A stretch of 40,254 bases of DNA from Herminiimonas sp. CN (GCF_000622895.1 NZ_AVCC01000024.1:1-40254), one strand, 5' to 3'. Positions 26,402 through 36,900 are shown, counted from the stretch's first letter. The notes: a model not told the origin generated them from the sequence alone. Made by a program: numbers and translations.

Positions 26402-26526
26402 AGGTTTTTTACAGGTTATCCAGCAGGGGTCGCGACGGGCGACTTAAACTGGGTTAGGTTTATCAACACCGCACAGGACTTTGCGTCATGCGCGGCAGCA
26501 ACGGCACTACAAAATTACAAAATACG

Positions 26527-27195
26527 TCAGGCAGATATTTGCGCATGCCAGCGCAGCACTTGCGCCACCGCCTGATCCGCGCTCATGCCCGAAGTATCGA
26601 GTACGAACGCGCCCTCGGCAGGCCTTAGCGGAGCGGCGGCGCGCTGTGCATCACGCGCGTCGCGCTCTTCCAAATCTCGGGAGAGGTCGGTAATACTAGC
26701 AGAAAAACCCTTGTCAATCAATTGCTTATAGCGCCTTTGCGCACGCGCCTCGACACTTGCAGTCAGGAAAATTTTTAAAGATGCATCCGGGAAAATGACG
26801 GTACCCATGTCGCGCCCGTCGGCCACCAGCCCGGGGGCGCGCCGGAAGCTCAGTTGCAGGCCGACCAGCGCCTGCCGCACTGCAGGCAGAACGGCGATTT
26901 TGGACGCAGCATTGCCGACTTCCTCGGCCCGAATGGCTTCAGTGACATCAAGGTCCGACAAGCGCACTGCGGCGCCGCTGAAACTGCACGGCAGCGTCGC
27001 CGCCAGCGCGGCTATTCGCTCTTGATCCGACAGCTGCGTGTTGCTGCGCAGCGCCGACAGCGCGGTGAGCCGGTACAGCGCCCCGGAATCGAGGTAATGC
27101 CAGCCGAGCTGCTGGGCCACACGCTGCGCAACAGTGCCTTTGCCGGAGGCGGTGGGGCCGTCGATGGCGATCACGGGAATACGGGGCTGGCTCAT
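26527..27195 (-). CDS. cmk: cytidylate kinase
   Basis: A 222-residue CMP/dCMP kinase. Walker A is GPTASGKGT (13-21), then the [14 protein letters not shown] substrate region and [21 protein letters not shown] (CMP-binding and NMP-kinase block), followed by the LID region RAQRRYKQL. The ATG at 27195 is selected for its ribosome site (AGGA six bases upstream) and family fit; an upstream in-frame start at 27237 adds unrelated residues. It lies in the standard aroA-cmk-rpsA order with 112 bp to aroA. Confidence 0.95.
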   Translation of the reverse strand: MSQPRIPVIAIDGPTASGKGTVAQRVAQQLGWHYLDSGALYRLTALSALRSNTQLSDQERIAALAATLPCSFSGAAVRLSDLDVTEAIRAEEVGNAASKIAVLPAVRQALVGLQLSFRRAPGLVADGRDMGTVIFPDASLKIFLTASVEARAQRRYKQLIDKGFSASITDLSRDLEERDARDAQRAAAPLRPAEGAFVLDTSGMSADQAVAQVLRWHAQISA

Positions 27196-27307
27196 ACCAA
27201 TTCCTGATATTGTTGGAGTATATGAAAAAAACTGCATTTCCCGCTTATAAACAGGGCGACGCTAATAATACCCGTCATGAATCAGAAAACTGCGGACAAC
27301 CATCACA

Positions 27308-28660
27308 TCAAAACAAATCATTGTGCGCGATGCCGGCGAACGCTTCAAAATAATCGGGGAAAGTCTTGGCCACGCATTTCGGATCGTTGATGCGCATTGC
27401 CGCGCCGGGCCGGCCCACGCCGTGCAGCGTTGCCAGCGAAAAGCACATCGCCATCCGGTGATCGTCGTAGGTATCGATGGTGGCGGCGCGAAGCTGCGCC
27501 GGCGGCGTCACCCGCAAATAATCGGCGCCCTCCTCCACCAGCGCGCCAACCTTGCGCAGCTCGGTCGCCATGGCGGCGATGCGGTCGGTTTCCTTGACGC
27601 GCCAGCTGCCGATGTTGCGCAGCACGCTGGGGCCGTCCGCGTACAGCGCAGCGACTGCGATGGTCATCGCGGCGTCCGGGATGTGGTTGAAATCGGCGTC
27701 GATCGCCTTCAGCACGCCGTTCGAACGGGCCTCGATCCAGTTGTCGCCCATGGTGACGACAGCGCCCATCTGCTGCAGCGCCTCGACGAAGCGCACGTCG
27801 CCCTGGATGCTGGCGGCGCCGACGCCCTCGACCCGCACCGGACCGCCGGCGATCGCGCCCGCCGCCAGAAAATACGAAGCCGACGAGGCATCGCCTTCGA
27901 CGTGGATGGCGCCCGGGCTGTGGTAACGCTGGCCGGGAGCGACGGCAAACGATTGCCAGCCGTTACGCTCGACCGTCACGCCGAAGCGCTGCATCAGGTT
28001 CAGCGTGATTTCGATGTAGGGCCGGGAAATCAGCTCGCCGACGACCTCGATGGTGAGCGCCTGCTCGCGCGCGATGAACGGTGCGGCCATCAGCAAGGCG
28101 GTCAGGAACTGGCTCGAGACGTTGCCGCGCACGCGCATGTGATCGGCATCGATATGGCCGCGCTGGATGTGCAGCGGTGGAAAGCCTGCCGCGCCTGCGT
28201 AGCTGATGCGGGCGCCGATCGCGTTCAGCGCATCGACCAGGTCGCCGATCGGGCGCTCGTGCATGCGCGCCACGCCGTGCAGCGTGTAGTCGCCGCCGAT
28301 CACCGCCAGCGCGGCGGTCAGCGGGCGGATCGCGGTGCCGGCATTACCCATGAACAGATCGGCCTGATGCACCGGAGGATTGCCGTCGACGCCGTATACG
28401 GTGTAGTTTTGGGTCGCGTCCTGCTGCTCCCAGCGCACGCCCAGATGCCGCAATGCATCGAGCATCACGAAAGTATCGTCCGACGCCAGCAGATCCATGA
28501 TCCGGGTTGCGCCGCCGGCTAGCGCGGCCAGCAGCAGGATGCGGTTGGAAATGCTTTTCGAGCCGGGCAGGCGCACGACGCCCTCGGCCCGCATGGCGGG
28601 CGCCAGGTCGAGATGCTGCGGGTAATGCTTGGGATGCTGGGCTTGCTTGCTGTGCTTCAT
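27308..28660 (-). CDS. aroA: 3-phosphoshikimate 1-carboxyvinyltransferase (EPSP synthase)
   Basis: A 450-residue EPSP synthase, sixth step of the shikimate pathway. Key motifs: [21 protein letters not shown] (phosphate/shikimate binding), [17 protein letters not shown] (PEP and glyphosate loop, sensitive class I form with Gly and Pro retained), [23 protein letters not shown], the catalytic region [21 protein letters not shown] and [10 protein letters not shown], and the end motif [14 protein letters not shown]. The ATG at 28660 gives 25 bp to the tyrA stop; upstream in-frame starts to 28768 would overlap tyrA. Unlike in pseudomonads, tyrA and aroA are separate proteins. Confidence 0.95.
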   Translation of the reverse strand: MKHSKQAQHPKHYPQHLDLAPAMRAEGVVRLPGSKSISNRILLLAALAGGATRIMDLLASDDTFVMLDALRHLGVRWEQQDATQNYTVYGVDGNPPVHQADLFMGNAGTAIRPLTAALAVIGGDYTLHGVARMHERPIGDLVDALNAIGARISYAGAAGFPPLHIQRGHIDADHMRVRGNVSSQFLTALLMAAPFIAREQALTIEVVGELISRPYIEITLNLMQRFGVTVERNGWQSFAVAPGQRYHSPGAIHVEGDASSASYFLAAGAIAGGPVRVEGVGAASIQGDVRFVEALQQMGAVVTMGDNWIEARSNGVLKAIDADFNHIPDAAMTIAVAALYADGPSVLRNIGSWRVKETDRIAAMATELRKVGALVEEGADYLRVTPPAQLRAATIDTYDDHRMAMCFSLATLHGVGRPGAAMRINDPKCVAKTFPDYFEAFAGIAHNDLF

Positions 28661-28685
28661 GCTGTTGTGCTCATGGTCAGATTCA

Positions 28686-29597
28686 TCAATCGCCGCCTTC
28701 CTGCTGCTGTTTTTCTGCCGCCTCGATCGCCGCGCCCCAGCGCTGCCGGGCTTGCTGGGCATTGGCAAAGACCGCCTCCAGCGCGCCGCCGTCGCGGTTC
28801 GCCAGCGCGCTGCGCAAATGCGCCAACTGCATCATGTAGGCATCCAGCTCGTCCAGCAGCGCGGCCTGATTTGCCAACGCAATGTCGCGCCACATTTCAG
28901 GCGAGGAGCCGGCAATCCGGGTGAAATCGCGAAAGCCGCTGGCTGCGTACTGGAACAGCAAGTCGGCATGCGGCTTGCGGGCGATGTCATCGACCAGCGC
29001 ATACGCCAGCAGATGCGGCAGGTGGCTGACCGAGGCAAATACGCGGTCGTGCTGCTCTGGCGTGAGTTGCTGGATGATGGCGCCGCATTGCTGCCAGGCG
29101 GCGGCCACCCGGACCACGTCGGCCGGTGCGTTCTCGGGCAACGGCGTCAGCACCACTTTCTTGCCGACGTACAAGTCGGCCAGCGCCGCTTCCGGCCCGT
29201 TTTGCTCGCGCCCGGCGATTGGATGGCCCGGCACGAATTGCGCGACCTTTGCGCCCAGCGCACGCCGTGCAGCAGCCACCACATCGGATTTGGTGCTGCC
29301 GGCATCGGTGACGATAGTGCCGGCCCGCAAATGCGGTGCGATGGCAGCCAGAATCGTCTCGGTCTGCGCTACCGGGGCCGCAATCAAAACCAGCTCGGCG
29401 TCCCGCAGGCAGATTGCCAGCGCGGCGGAATCGGCGCTGCTGGCGCCATCGATGATGCCAAGCTCAATGGCGCGCGCCAGCGGCGCGGCAGTGCGGCCGA
29501 CGCCGACGATCTGCGCGGCCATATCCGACCTCTTCTGCGCCAGCGCAAACGAACCGCCGATCAGGCCGACGCCGAAAATAACGATTTTCTTGAACAA
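28686..29597 (-). CDS. tyrA: prephenate dehydrogenase
   Basis: A 303-residue NAD(P)-dependent dehydrogenase that takes prephenate to 4-hydroxyphenylpyruvate (or arogenate to tyrosine). Rossmann motif [15 protein letters not shown] (5-19); [18 protein letters not shown] (about 97-114); [18 protein letters not shown] with the catalytic histidine (about 122-139); [15 protein letters not shown] (about 191-205); and [23 protein letters not shown] (about 219-241). No chorismate mutase domain is fused. It has 187 bp of upstream non-coding DNA after hisC, including a 16-bp palindrome, so it may have its own promoter. Confidence 0.94.
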   Translation of the reverse strand: MFKKIVIFGVGLIGGSFALAQKRSDMAAQIVGVGRTAAPLARAIELGIIDGASSADSAALAICLRDAELVLIAAPVAQTETILAAIAPHLRAGTIVTDAGSTKSDVVAAARRALGAKVAQFVPGHPIAGREQNGPEAALADLYVGKKVVLTPLPENAPADVVRVAAAWQQCGAIIQQLTPEQHDRVFASVSHLPHLLAYALVDDIARKPHADLLFQYAASGFRDFTRIAGSSPEMWRDIALANQAALLDELDAYMMQLAHLRSALANRDGGALEAVFANAQQARQRWGAAIEAAEKQQQEGGD

Positions 29598-29739
29598 GGG
29601 AATGACTCTAATTTAGGGGCCATGCCAACAAAGGGGAATCAGGCGTTGCCGCCAGCCCCCTTCCCGCATCCTTCGAAATACACAATGGGTACCATTAAAA
29701 ACACCGCATTTCACGCCTGAAAATATGCGGCATTTAAAA

Positions 29740-29755
29740 ATACATAGCTATGTAT
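29740..29755. promoter_or_regulatory. 16-bp perfect palindrome between hisC and tyrA
   Basis: ATACATAGCTATGTAT is a perfect palindrome in an AT-rich part of the 187-bp gap, about 140 bp before the tyrA start and 30 bp after the hisC stop. It has no T tract typical of a terminator; a dimeric repressor site is possible. Confidence 0.4.
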
Positions 29756-29784
29756 ATGTTTTACAGAGATTCCTCAACGGACGC

Positions 29785-30903
29785 TCAGGCGGCATCTGCC
29801 GCCAGCACCGCGCGCAGCGCCTCGATGAAGATCGCGTTTTCTTCCGGCAGACCGATCGATATCCGCAGCCACTGCGGCAAGCCGTAATTGCCGACCGGGC
29901 GCACGATCACGCCGCGCTTGAGCAGGGCCAAGTTGATCCGGGCGCCGGCCTGGTCGTCGCTGCCGACCTTGACCAGCACGAAGTTGCCGAAAGACGGCAC
30001 GTATTCCAGCCCGGCCGCATCGAAAAACTGCGTCAGCTGCAGGTAACCGGCCGCATTCAGCGCCGCGCTCTGTTGCAGGAATGGCGTGTCGCCGAGCGCC
30101 GCAATGGCTGCCGCCTGCGCCAGCGAATTGACATTGAACGGTTGCCGGATGCGGTTGAGCAAATCGGTAACGGCCGGTTGCGCAATCGCGAACCCGACCC
30201 GCAAGCCGGCCAGTCCATACGCCTTTGACATCGTGCGCGACACCAGCAGATTCGGATAGGTCCTGACCCACTCAGTCGATTCGTATTGCAACTCCGGCGC
30301 CAGATATTCGTTGTAGGCCTCGTCCAGCACCACCACCACCTGCGGCGGCACCACTTTCAGGAACGCCTCGATGGCTGCCGCCGGCAGGAAGGTGCCGGTC
30401 GGATTATTCGGGTTGGCGATGAAGATCAGCCTGGTGTCGGGCGTGATCGCTTGCGCCATGGCGGCCAGATCGTGGCCGAAATCCTTGGCCGGCACCGCGA
30501 TTGCGCGCGCACCCACCGCCTGGGCTGCCAGCGCGTAGACCAGGAACGAATACTGCGCATACAGGATCGCCTGACCCGGCTGCACGAAAGCGTGGGCGGC
30601 CAGTTCCAGGATGTCGTTGCTGCCGTTGCCGAGCGTGATCCACTCTTGCGGCACGTGGTATTTGGCGGTAATCGCCGCTTTCAAATCAAAACCGTTGGCA
30701 TCCGGATAGCGGCCGATATCGGCGACCGCATTCAGCATCGCCTGGCGGGCAGACTCCGGCATGCCGAGCGGATTTTCATTCGATGCAAGCTTGGTGATTT
30801 TGGCCTCGTCCAGGCCGAACTCGCGCGCGACTTCGGCAATCGGCTTGCCGCTCTGGTAAGGGGCAATCGCACGCACATAATCGGGGCCGTACTGTATCGA
30901 CAT
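29785..30903 (-). CDS. hisC: histidinol-phosphate / aromatic aminotransferase
   Basis: A 372-residue class I/II PLP aminotransferase of the HisC family. It shows KLASNENPLGMPESARQAM near the start, NGSNDILELAAHAF, LIFIANPNNPTGTFLP (about 157-172), VVVLDEAYNEY (about 192-202) and the lysine motif SRTMSKAYGLAGLRVGF (Lys near 225), with the C-terminal arginine region GVIVRPVGNYGLPQWLRISIG. Its placement between pheA and tyrA suggests it also transaminates phenylpyruvate or prephenate; this second role is inferred from context. The ribosome site GGAG is seven bases before the ATG; 24 bp separate it from pheA. Confidence 0.93.
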   Translation of the reverse strand: MSIQYGPDYVRAIAPYQSGKPIAEVAREFGLDEAKITKLASNENPLGMPESARQAMLNAVADIGRYPDANGFDLKAAITAKYHVPQEWITLGNGSNDILELAAHAFVQPGQAILYAQYSFLVYALAAQAVGARAIAVPAKDFGHDLAAMAQAITPDTRLIFIANPNNPTGTFLPAAAIEAFLKVVPPQVVVVLDEAYNEYLAPELQYESTEWVRTYPNLLVSRTMSKAYGLAGLRVGFAIAQPAVTDLLNRIRQPFNVNSLAQAAAIAALGDTPFLQQSAALNAAGYLQLTQFFDAAGLEYVPSFGNFVLVKVGSDDQAGARINLALLKRGVIVRPVGNYGLPQWLRISIGLPEENAIFIEALRAVLAADAA

Positions 30904-30927
30904 CGTTTACTCCGGAGTTGAATGGTA

Positions 30928-32001
30928 TCAAGCGCAAAAAGGATAAGAACCCAGCACCTTGAAAAAGGCTGCATTCTGCTTTAGCTCGGTCAATGCGCGG
31001 GCCACCTTGCCGTCCTGCAGATGGCCCTCGATATCGACGTAAAAATAATATTCCCAGGTACCCATGCGGGCCGGGCGCGACTCGAAGCGCGTCATCGATA
31101 CGCCGTGCCTGGCCAGCGGCGCCAGCAGATTATAGACAGCGCCCGGCTGGTTCGGCACCGACAATACCAGCGAGGTCTGATCCCGCCCGCTGGGGCTGGT
31201 CTGCAAACGGCCGATCACCGCGAAGCGGGTGCGGTTGTGCGGATCGTCCTGGATATGCGCATTGACGATTTGCAAGCCATATTGCTGACCTGCAATCTCG
31301 CTGGCGATGGCGGCAGTACTCGGCTGTTCCGATGCCAGCCGCGCCGCTTCGCCGTTGGAAGCAACCGCGTGGCGTTCGATGTTCGGATAATTCTGGTTCA
31401 GCCAGGCCTGACACTGCGCCAGCGCCTGCGAATGGGCGCAAATCCGCACCATCCCGTCCATCGTCCCACTCAAGGACATCAGGCTGTGATGCACCGGAAT
31501 CGACACCTCGCCGCTGATTGTCAGCGTGGTCTGCAATAGCAAATCGAGGGTCCGGTTGATCGCGCCCTCGGACGAATTCTCGACCGGCACTACGCCGAAA
31601 TCGGCAGTACCCGCTTCCGTGGCGCGAAATACTTCGTCGATCGACGGGCAAGGCAGGCCTTCGACCGCGCGGCCGAACTGCTGGTATACCGCCTGCTCGG
31701 TAAAGGTGCCGACCGGGCCGAGAAAGGCAACCGTGACCCGCTTTTCAAGCGCCCGGCAGGACGACATGATTTCGCGGAAGATGGTTTGCACGTCCGGGCT
31801 GCACAAGGGACCGGGATTGCGTTCGGCGACGCGCTGCAGCACCTGCGCCTCGCGTTCCGGGCGGAATACCGGCGCATTGGTTTCGGCCTTCACATGCCCG
31901 ACTTCCTGCGCCAGGCGGGCGCGCCGGTTCAGCAATTCCAGGATCTGCTGGTCGATCGCGTCGATCTGCACACGCAGCGGCTGAAGTTTATCTTGGCTCA
32001 T
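30928..32001 (-). CDS. pheA: bifunctional chorismate mutase / prephenate dehydratase (P-protein)
   Basis: A 357-residue bifunctional enzyme for phenylalanine synthesis. The AroQ chorismate mutase domain (about 1-85) includes LRVQIDAIDQQILELLNRRARLAQEVG and REIMSSCRALEK; the prephenate dehydratase domain (about 90-275) has FLGPVGTFTEQAVYQQFG, VVPVENSSEGAINRTLDLLL and NRTRFAVIG with the catalytic Thr-Arg-Phe; the C-terminal ACT domain has VPNQPGAVYNLLAPLARHGVSMTRFESRPAR (phenylalanine-binding ESRP). No tRNA-dependent leader peptide is visible in the 45 bp before it, so attenuation like that of enteric pheA is not evident. Confidence 0.95.
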   Translation of the reverse strand: MSQDKLQPLRVQIDAIDQQILELLNRRARLAQEVGHVKAETNAPVFRPEREAQVLQRVAERNPGPLCSPDVQTIFREIMSSCRALEKRVTVAFLGPVGTFTEQAVYQQFGRAVEGLPCPSIDEVFRATEAGTADFGVVPVENSSEGAINRTLDLLLQTTLTISGEVSIPVHHSLMSLSGTMDGMVRICAHSQALAQCQAWLNQNYPNIERHAVASNGEAARLASEQPSTAAIASEIAGQQYGLQIVNAHIQDDPHNRTRFAVIGRLQTSPSGRDQTSLVLSVPNQPGAVYNLLAPLARHGVSMTRFESRPARMGTWEYYFYVDIEGHLQDGKVARALTELKQNAAFFKVLGSYPFCA

Positions 32002-32046
32002 AATTTCTTGTGTGATGCAGGCAATAGTCCGATTGCAGCGGACAAG

Positions 32047-33153
32047 TTACTGGGAGTGCTGACTCTCGAATTGTTTCATGTAGGCGACCAGTGCCTGCAC
32101 CCCCTCGATCGGCATCGCGTTATAGATTGAAGCGCGCATCCCGCCCACCGACTTGTGGCCCTTGAGCTGCAACAGGCCGCACTCTTGGGCACCGGCCAGA
32201 AACGCTGCGTTGAGCGCATCCTCGCGCAGCGAAAACGGGATATTCATCCTGGAGCGGCAGTCGCGGGCAATCTTGTTGCTGTAAAAACTGCTGCCATCGA
32301 GAGCGCCGTACAGCAATTTGGCCTTGGCGATATTGCGCTGCTCGATCGCAGCCACGCCACCCTGGCGTTTCAGCCACTGGAACACCAGGCCGGCGATGTA
32401 GATCGCATAGGTCGGCGGCGTGTTGTACATCGAATGGTTGTCGGCCACCAGTCTCCAGTCGAACGCGGAAGGGCAAAACGGCAATGCATGGCCGATCAAA
32501 TCCTCGCGCACGATGACGATGGTCAAGCCGGCCGGACCGATGTTCTTTTGCGCGCCGCCATAGATGACGCCGTATTTCGACACATCGATCACGCGCGACA
32601 GGATGTTGGACGACATGTCTGCCACCAGCGGCGCATCGCCGGTGGCGGCCGCAACGTCCGGCACGAACTGGTATTCCACGCCATCGATGGTTTCATTGCT
32701 GCAAATGTGCACATACGCGGCATGTTCCGACAGGCGCCAGACGTCGCGCGCAGGAAGCGCCGAAAAATGGGAGGCTTCGGAGGAAGCCGCAACGTTGACG
32801 TTGCAATACTTCTTCGCTTCCTTGATCGACTTGGCCGACCAGGAGCCGCTATTGATGTAATCCGCGGTCGCGGGCTGCGGCTTGCGACCGAGCAAATTCA
32901 TCGGAATGATCGCGTTTTCGGCAATCGCCCCGCCCTGCATGAACAGAATCCGATAATTATCCGGCACCGCCAGCAAGTCACGCAGGTCGCGCTCGGCGGC
33001 CTCGATGATGGACATGAATTCCTTGCCGCGATGGCTCATTTCCATCACCGACATGCCGCTGCCATGCCAGTCGAGCATTTCGGCAGCGGCCTGCTGCAGC
33101 ACTTCTTTCGGCAGCACCGCCGGTCCGGCCGAGAAATTATAAATCGTCGTCAT
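32047..33153 (-). CDS. serC: phosphoserine aminotransferase
   Basis: A 368-residue PLP enzyme for serine synthesis and pyridoxal phosphate synthesis. It starts [18 protein letters not shown], has [49 protein letters not shown] (PLP-binding lysine near residue 200), [22 protein letters not shown] and the end [24 protein letters not shown], all characteristic. Its ATG overlaps the gyrA stop by four bases (33150-33153), which implies translational coupling to gyrA. Confidence 0.96.
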   Translation of the reverse strand: MTTIYNFSAGPAVLPKEVLQQAAAEMLDWHGSGMSVMEMSHRGKEFMSIIEAAERDLRDLLAVPDNYRILFMQGGAIAENAIIPMNLLGRKPQPATADYINSGSWSAKSIKEAKKYCNVNVAASSEASHFSALPARDVWRLSEHAAYVHICSNETIDGVEYQFVPDVAAATGDAPLVADMSSNILSRVIDVSKYGVIYGGAQKNIGPAGLTIVIVREDLIGHALPFCPSAFDWRLVADNHSMYNTPPTYAIYIAGLVFQWLKRQGGVAAIEQRNIAKAKLLYGALDGSSFYSNKIARDCRSRMNIPFSLREDALNAAFLAGAQECGLLQLKGHKSVGGMRASIYNAMPIEGVQALVAYMKQFESQHSQ

Positions 33154-35774
33154 GCGTCACCCGGCTCCTCGTTATCGCCTTCGACATCGCTCTCGACATC
33201 GGATTCCACTATGCGCTGCAGGCCACTGAGCTTGGTGCCGTCTTCGACCGCGATCAGCGTTACACCCTGCGTCGCCCGGCCCATTTCGCGGATTTCGGCA
33301 ACCCGGGTGCGGATCAGGACGCCGCCGGTGGTGATCAGCATGATTTCATCGCTGGACTCGACCAGGGTGGCGGCTACGACCTTGCCGTTGCGCTCGCTGG
33401 TCTGGATCGCGATCATGCCCTTGGTGCCGCGACCATGGCGGGTGTACTCATGGATCGGGGTACGCTTGCCGAAGCCGTTTTCGGTGGCGGTCAGGACGCT
33501 CTGCTGATCGTTTTCAGCCACCAGCAGCGCAATCACCTGCTGGCCTTCTTCCATATTCATGCCGCGCACGCCGCGCGCGGTGCGGCCCATCGGCCGCACA
33601 TCGTTCTCGTCGAAACGCACTGCCTTGCCCGCATCGGAGAACAGCATCACGTCGTGCTTGCCGTCGGTCAGCGCCGCACCGATCAGGAAATCGCCTTCGT
33701 CGAGGTCGACCGCAATGATGCCGGCCTTGCGCGGATTTTTGAAATCGTGCAAAGCAGTCTTCTTGACGGTGCCGAGGCTGGTCGCCATGAAGATGTAACG
33801 GTCTTCCGGGAAGGTCCGGTTTTCGCCCGATACCGGCAACACCACGGTGACCTTCTCGCCTTCCTGCAGTGGGAACATGTTGACGATCGGCTTGCCGCGC
33901 GAATTGCGCGAGCCCTGCGGCACTTCCCATACCTTGAGCCAGTACAGGCGACCGCGGTTGGAGAAACACAAGATGTAATCGTGGGTATTGGCGATGAACA
34001 GCTGGTCGATCCAGTCGTCTTCTTTGGTCGCCATGGCCTGCTTGCCGCGGCCGCCGCGTTTCTGTGCCCGATATTCCGACACCGGCTGCGACTTCATGTA
34101 ACCGGTATGCGACAAGGTCACCACCATGTCTTGCGGCGTAATCAAGTCTTCGGTTCCAAGATCGGTGGCGTTGAGTTCAATCTGCGAACGGCGCACATCC
34201 TTGTTGCCTTCGCCGTATTCGTTCATGGCCAGGGTCAATTCGTCCGTGATGATGATGGTCACGCGTTCCGGCTTGGACAGGATATCCAGCAGGTCGGCGA
34301 TCTGCGCCATCACATCCTTGTATTCATTGACGATCTTGTCCTGCTCCAGCCCGGTCAGGCGTTGCAGGCGCATCTGCAAGATTTCCTGGGCCTGGTCGTC
34401 CGACAGCTTGTACAAGCCGTCGTTCTGGATGCCGTAGTGTTTCGGCAAATTTTCCGGACGGAATGCCTCGACGCCGCCGACATTTTCCGTCCCGGTACGC
34501 GCCAGCATTTCGCGCACCACCGAGGAATCCCAGGCGCGCGACATCAGTTCCAGCTTGGCGATCGGCGGCGTCGGCGCCGCCTTGATGATCGCAATGAAAT
34601 CGTCGATGTTGGCCAGCGCAACCGCCAGCCCTTCCAGCACATGACCGCGTTCGCGCGCCTTGCGCAACTCGAACACGGTGCGGCGGGTGATGACTTCGCG
34701 CCGGTGCGACAGGAAGCACTGCAGCATTTCCTTCAGGTTCAGCAGCTTCGGCTGGCCATTCACCAGCGCCACCATGTTCATGCCGAAGGTATCCTGCAAC
34801 TGCGTCTGCTTGTAGAGATTGTTCAGCACAACCTCCGGCACTTCGCCGCGTTTCAATTCGATTACTACGCGCATGCCGGACTTGTCGGACTCGTCACGAA
34901 TGTCAGAGATACCTTCGAGCTTCTTGTCGCGCACATGCTCGGCGATACGTTCCAGCAAGGATTTCTTGTTAACCTGATACGGCAGTTCGTCAATGATGAG
35001 CGCGGTACGGCCTTCCTTGCCGAACTCTTCGAAGTGCGTCTTGGCGCGCATCACGACCCGGCCGCGTCCGGTGCGGTAGCCGTCGCGCACGCCAGACACG
35101 CCGTAAATAATGCCAGCGGTCGGGAAATCCGGTGCCGGAATGATCTCGATCAATTCATCAATGCTGCAATCGGCATTGCGCAGCAAGAACAAGGCACCCT
35201 TGATGACTTCGGTAATATTGTGCGGCGGAATATTGGTTGCCATCCCGACCGCAATACCGGAGGAGCCGTTAATCAGCAGATTGGGAATCTTGGTCGGCAG
35301 CACCGACGGCTCTTTTTCCTTGCCGTCGTAGTTAGGCACGAAATCGACAGTATCCTTGTCAATATCGGCCAGCAGTTCATTGGCGATCTTGTCCAAGCGG
35401 CACTCGGTGTAACGCATCGCCGCGGCACTGTCGCCATCGACCGAACCGAAATTGCCCTGCCCGTCAACCAGCATGTAACGCAGCGAAAAACTCTGCGCCA
35501 TCCGCACCAGCGTGTCGTAAATTGAGGAGTCGCCATGCGGATGATATTTACCCATGGTTTCACCGACCACGCGCGCACATTTCACATACGGCCGGTTCCA
35601 GACATTGTTCATTTCATGCATGGCAAACAGCACCCGGCGATGCACCGGCTTCAAGCCGTCGCGCACATCAGGCAAAGCACGCCCAACGATCACGCTCATC
35701 GCGTAGTCGAGGTAGCTCTTGCGCATCTCTTCTTCAAGGGAAATCGGGATTGTTTCTTTGGCGAATTGATCCAT
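33150..35774 (-). CDS. gyrA: DNA gyrase subunit A
   Basis: An 874-residue type IIA topoisomerase subunit that cuts and rejoins DNA for negative supercoiling. The catalytic tyrosine is Tyr122 ([11 protein letters not shown]). The quinolone-determining region reads [14 protein letters not shown] with Ser83 and Asp87 in E. coli numbering, the susceptible residues. The C-terminal pinwheel domain carries a GyrA-box variant QKRGGRG (near 565-571), needed for DNA wrapping. The last 20 residues are acidic ([19 protein letters not shown]), as in other GyrA tails that tune supercoiling. It overlaps serC by four bases and begins the supraoperon. An extended -10 element and a leader hairpin lie upstream. 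Confidence 0.97.
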   Translation of the reverse strand: MDQFAKETIPISLEEEMRKSYLDYAMSVIVGRALPDVRDGLKPVHRRVLFAMHEMNNVWNRPYVKCARVVGETMGKYHPHGDSSIYDTLVRMAQSFSLRYMLVDGQGNFGSVDGDSAAAMRYTECRLDKIANELLADIDKDTVDFVPNYDGKEKEPSVLPTKIPNLLINGSSGIAVGMATNIPPHNITEVIKGALFLLRNADCSIDELIEIIPAPDFPTAGIIYGVSGVRDGYRTGRGRVVMRAKTHFEEFGKEGRTALIIDELPYQVNKKSLLERIAEHVRDKKLEGISDIRDESDKSGMRVVIELKRGEVPEVVLNNLYKQTQLQDTFGMNMVALVNGQPKLLNLKEMLQCFLSHRREVITRRTVFELRKARERGHVLEGLAVALANIDDFIAIIKAAPTPPIAKLELMSRAWDSSVVREMLARTGTENVGGVEAFRPENLPKHYGIQNDGLYKLSDDQAQEILQMRLQRLTGLEQDKIVNEYKDVMAQIADLLDILSKPERVTIIITDELTLAMNEYGEGNKDVRRSQIELNATDLGTEDLITPQDMVVTLSHTGYMKSQPVSEYRAQKRGGRGKQAMATKEDDWIDQLFIANTHDYILCFSNRGRLYWLKVWEVPQGSRNSRGKPIVNMFPLQEGEKVTVVLPVSGENRTFPEDRYIFMATSLGTVKKTALHDFKNPRKAGIIAVDLDEGDFLIGAALTDGKHDVMLFSDAGKAVRFDENDVRPMGRTARGVRGMNMEEGQQVIALLVAENDQQSVLTATENGFGKRTPIHEYTRHGRGTKGMIAIQTSERNGKVVAATLVESSDEIMLITTGGVLIRTRVAEIREMGRATQGVTLIAVEDGTKLSGLQRIVESDVESDVEGDNEEPGDA

Positions 35775-35810
35775 TGGCTGTTCGACTGATCTTTGACTGG
35801 GTTAACGCAT

Positions 35811-35834
35811 GATGCCGACTGCTAAGCAGGCATC
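35811..35834 (-). promoter_or_regulatory. hairpin in gyrA leader
   Basis: GATGC ... CTGC, loop TAA, GCAG, GCATC forms a two-part stem with a three-base bulge on one side. It lies 37-60 bp before the gyrA ATG, inside the likely mRNA leader. No T tract, so it is not a terminator. Confidence 0.4.
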
Positions 35835-35868
35835 GCAACAACAACTGGTCGGAGCTTGTAAACAGCCA

Positions 35869-35877
35869 ATTTTAGCA
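35869..35877 (-). promoter_or_regulatory. extended -10 promoter element for gyrA
   Basis: Minus strand TGCTAAAAT (35877-35869) matches an extended -10 (TGnTAtAAT-like, TAAAAT). No good -35 box is present at the right distance, which extended -10 promoters tolerate. The resulting leader would be about 88 bases. Confidence 0.45.
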
Positions 35878-36023
35878 TGTGGCGCTTTTTCCATGGATTT
35901 TAAGAAACCTAGACGGGGGGCCGGTATTTTCCTTACAAATACGGCTCCCGATCATAAAATATGCTTAAATACCGCCGGATGTTTCAACCACATATTTGAA
36001 GAAATCGCAAAAAAGGAAGCAGC

Positions 36024-36704
36024 ATGCTCATCAAACTGGCCCTAGGCCTTGCGATTGGCTCAACAGTCATCGGCGCGAACGCTCAGCCATCCGACATCCA
36101 AGCCAAAAAACCGAACAGCGCGTATCTGCAAGACAGTAATGGAATCGTGGTGCGCAGCGCCTACGGTCTTTGCTGGCGCACAGGCACTTGGCTCACCGCG
36201 GATGCCGTCCTGGGATGCGACGGCGAACTGACCCCGCCAATTGCAAACCCCACCGCCCCGGCCATCGCCACCCTGCCCACGCAAGCAGCCACACCCGCTG
36301 TTCAACCGGAGCCCCAACGTTGCGATTTCCTCGTGACCTTGGAAAACGACCAGACTTTTCCATTCAACAGCACCACTCTTGCCAAGGCGGCAAAAGAACG
36401 GATCGATCAGGAGGTGCTGCCGCGACTGGCGCGTTGCACCCATATTGAATCCATTCGCATAACTGGCCATACCGATTTACTCGGACCGGAAAAATATAAT
36501 CAGCAGTTATCCTACAAACGCGCCGCAAACCTGGCTGCTTACCTGAAAAGCAAAAATATCACTTCCGCCATCATCGCTTTAGGTGCCGGAGCAACTCAGC
36601 CAGTAAAAGTCTGCAACAACAAACTAACCCGCTCGAAACTTATTCAGTGTCTGGCACCCAACCGCCGATTGACTATTGAGATTAAAGACCAATCATCTCA
36701 ATAA
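36024..36704 (+). CDS. RmpM-like OmpA-domain envelope protein
   Basis: A 226-residue secreted protein with a signal peptide (about 1-21, LALGLAIGSTVIGANA) and a C-terminal OmpA/MotB peptidoglycan-binding domain. N-terminal segment: SDIQAKKPNSAYLQDSNG and RSAYGLCWRTGTWLTADAV, a Cys-containing motif shared with the neighbouring OmpA protein and with Neisseria RmpM. OmpA-domain landmarks ITGHTDLLGPEKYNQQLSYKRA keep the diaminopimelate-binding Asp; the terminal NRRLTIEI keeps the Arg. An insertion VCNNKLTRSKLIQCLAP brings a Cys pair, which I recall as typical of RmpM-type members. Composition is more AT-rich than the ompA copy downstream. The ribosome site AGGAAG is clear. It is divergent from gyrA. 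Confidence 0.87.
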   Translation: MLIKLALGLAIGSTVIGANAQPSDIQAKKPNSAYLQDSNGIVVRSAYGLCWRTGTWLTADAVLGCDGELTPPIANPTAPAIATLPTQAATPAVQPEPQRCDFLVTLENDQTFPFNSTTLAKAAKERIDQEVLPRLARCTHIESIRITGHTDLLGPEKYNQQLSYKRAANLAAYLKSKNITSAIIALGAGATQPVKVCNNKLTRSKLIQCLAPNRRLTIEIKDQSSQ

Positions 36705-36870
36705 CAATGCCCCCACTCCGTTTTGACAGTGCATTTTAGATAATTTTTTCAAATAGATACCGCCCTATTTTATCGTTGTGAAATCGCAACGAATAGTCAA
36801 AAATATATGGCAACCAATTTAACAAACAAAGCAGCAAAGCAAAGCCTATGGCAAAATGAAAACCGGACTA

Positions 36871-36900
36871 TTGCATATGGTTAATTTACAACTGTGATAA
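36871..36900 (+). promoter_or_regulatory. candidate promoter for ompA
   Basis: TTGCAT (36871-36876), 18 bp, TGATAA (36895-36900), in a 281-bp AT-rich intergenic region. It would give a leader of about 80 bases, with ribosome site GAGAGGA. The region also has a 7-8-bp hairpin at 36773-36792. The -10 match is modest. Confidence 0.35.

Noticed and set aside
33435-35525. 696-codon plus-strand open frame opposite gyrA
   Set aside because: Antisense shadow of gyrA with no recognisable domain and composition typical of such artefacts.
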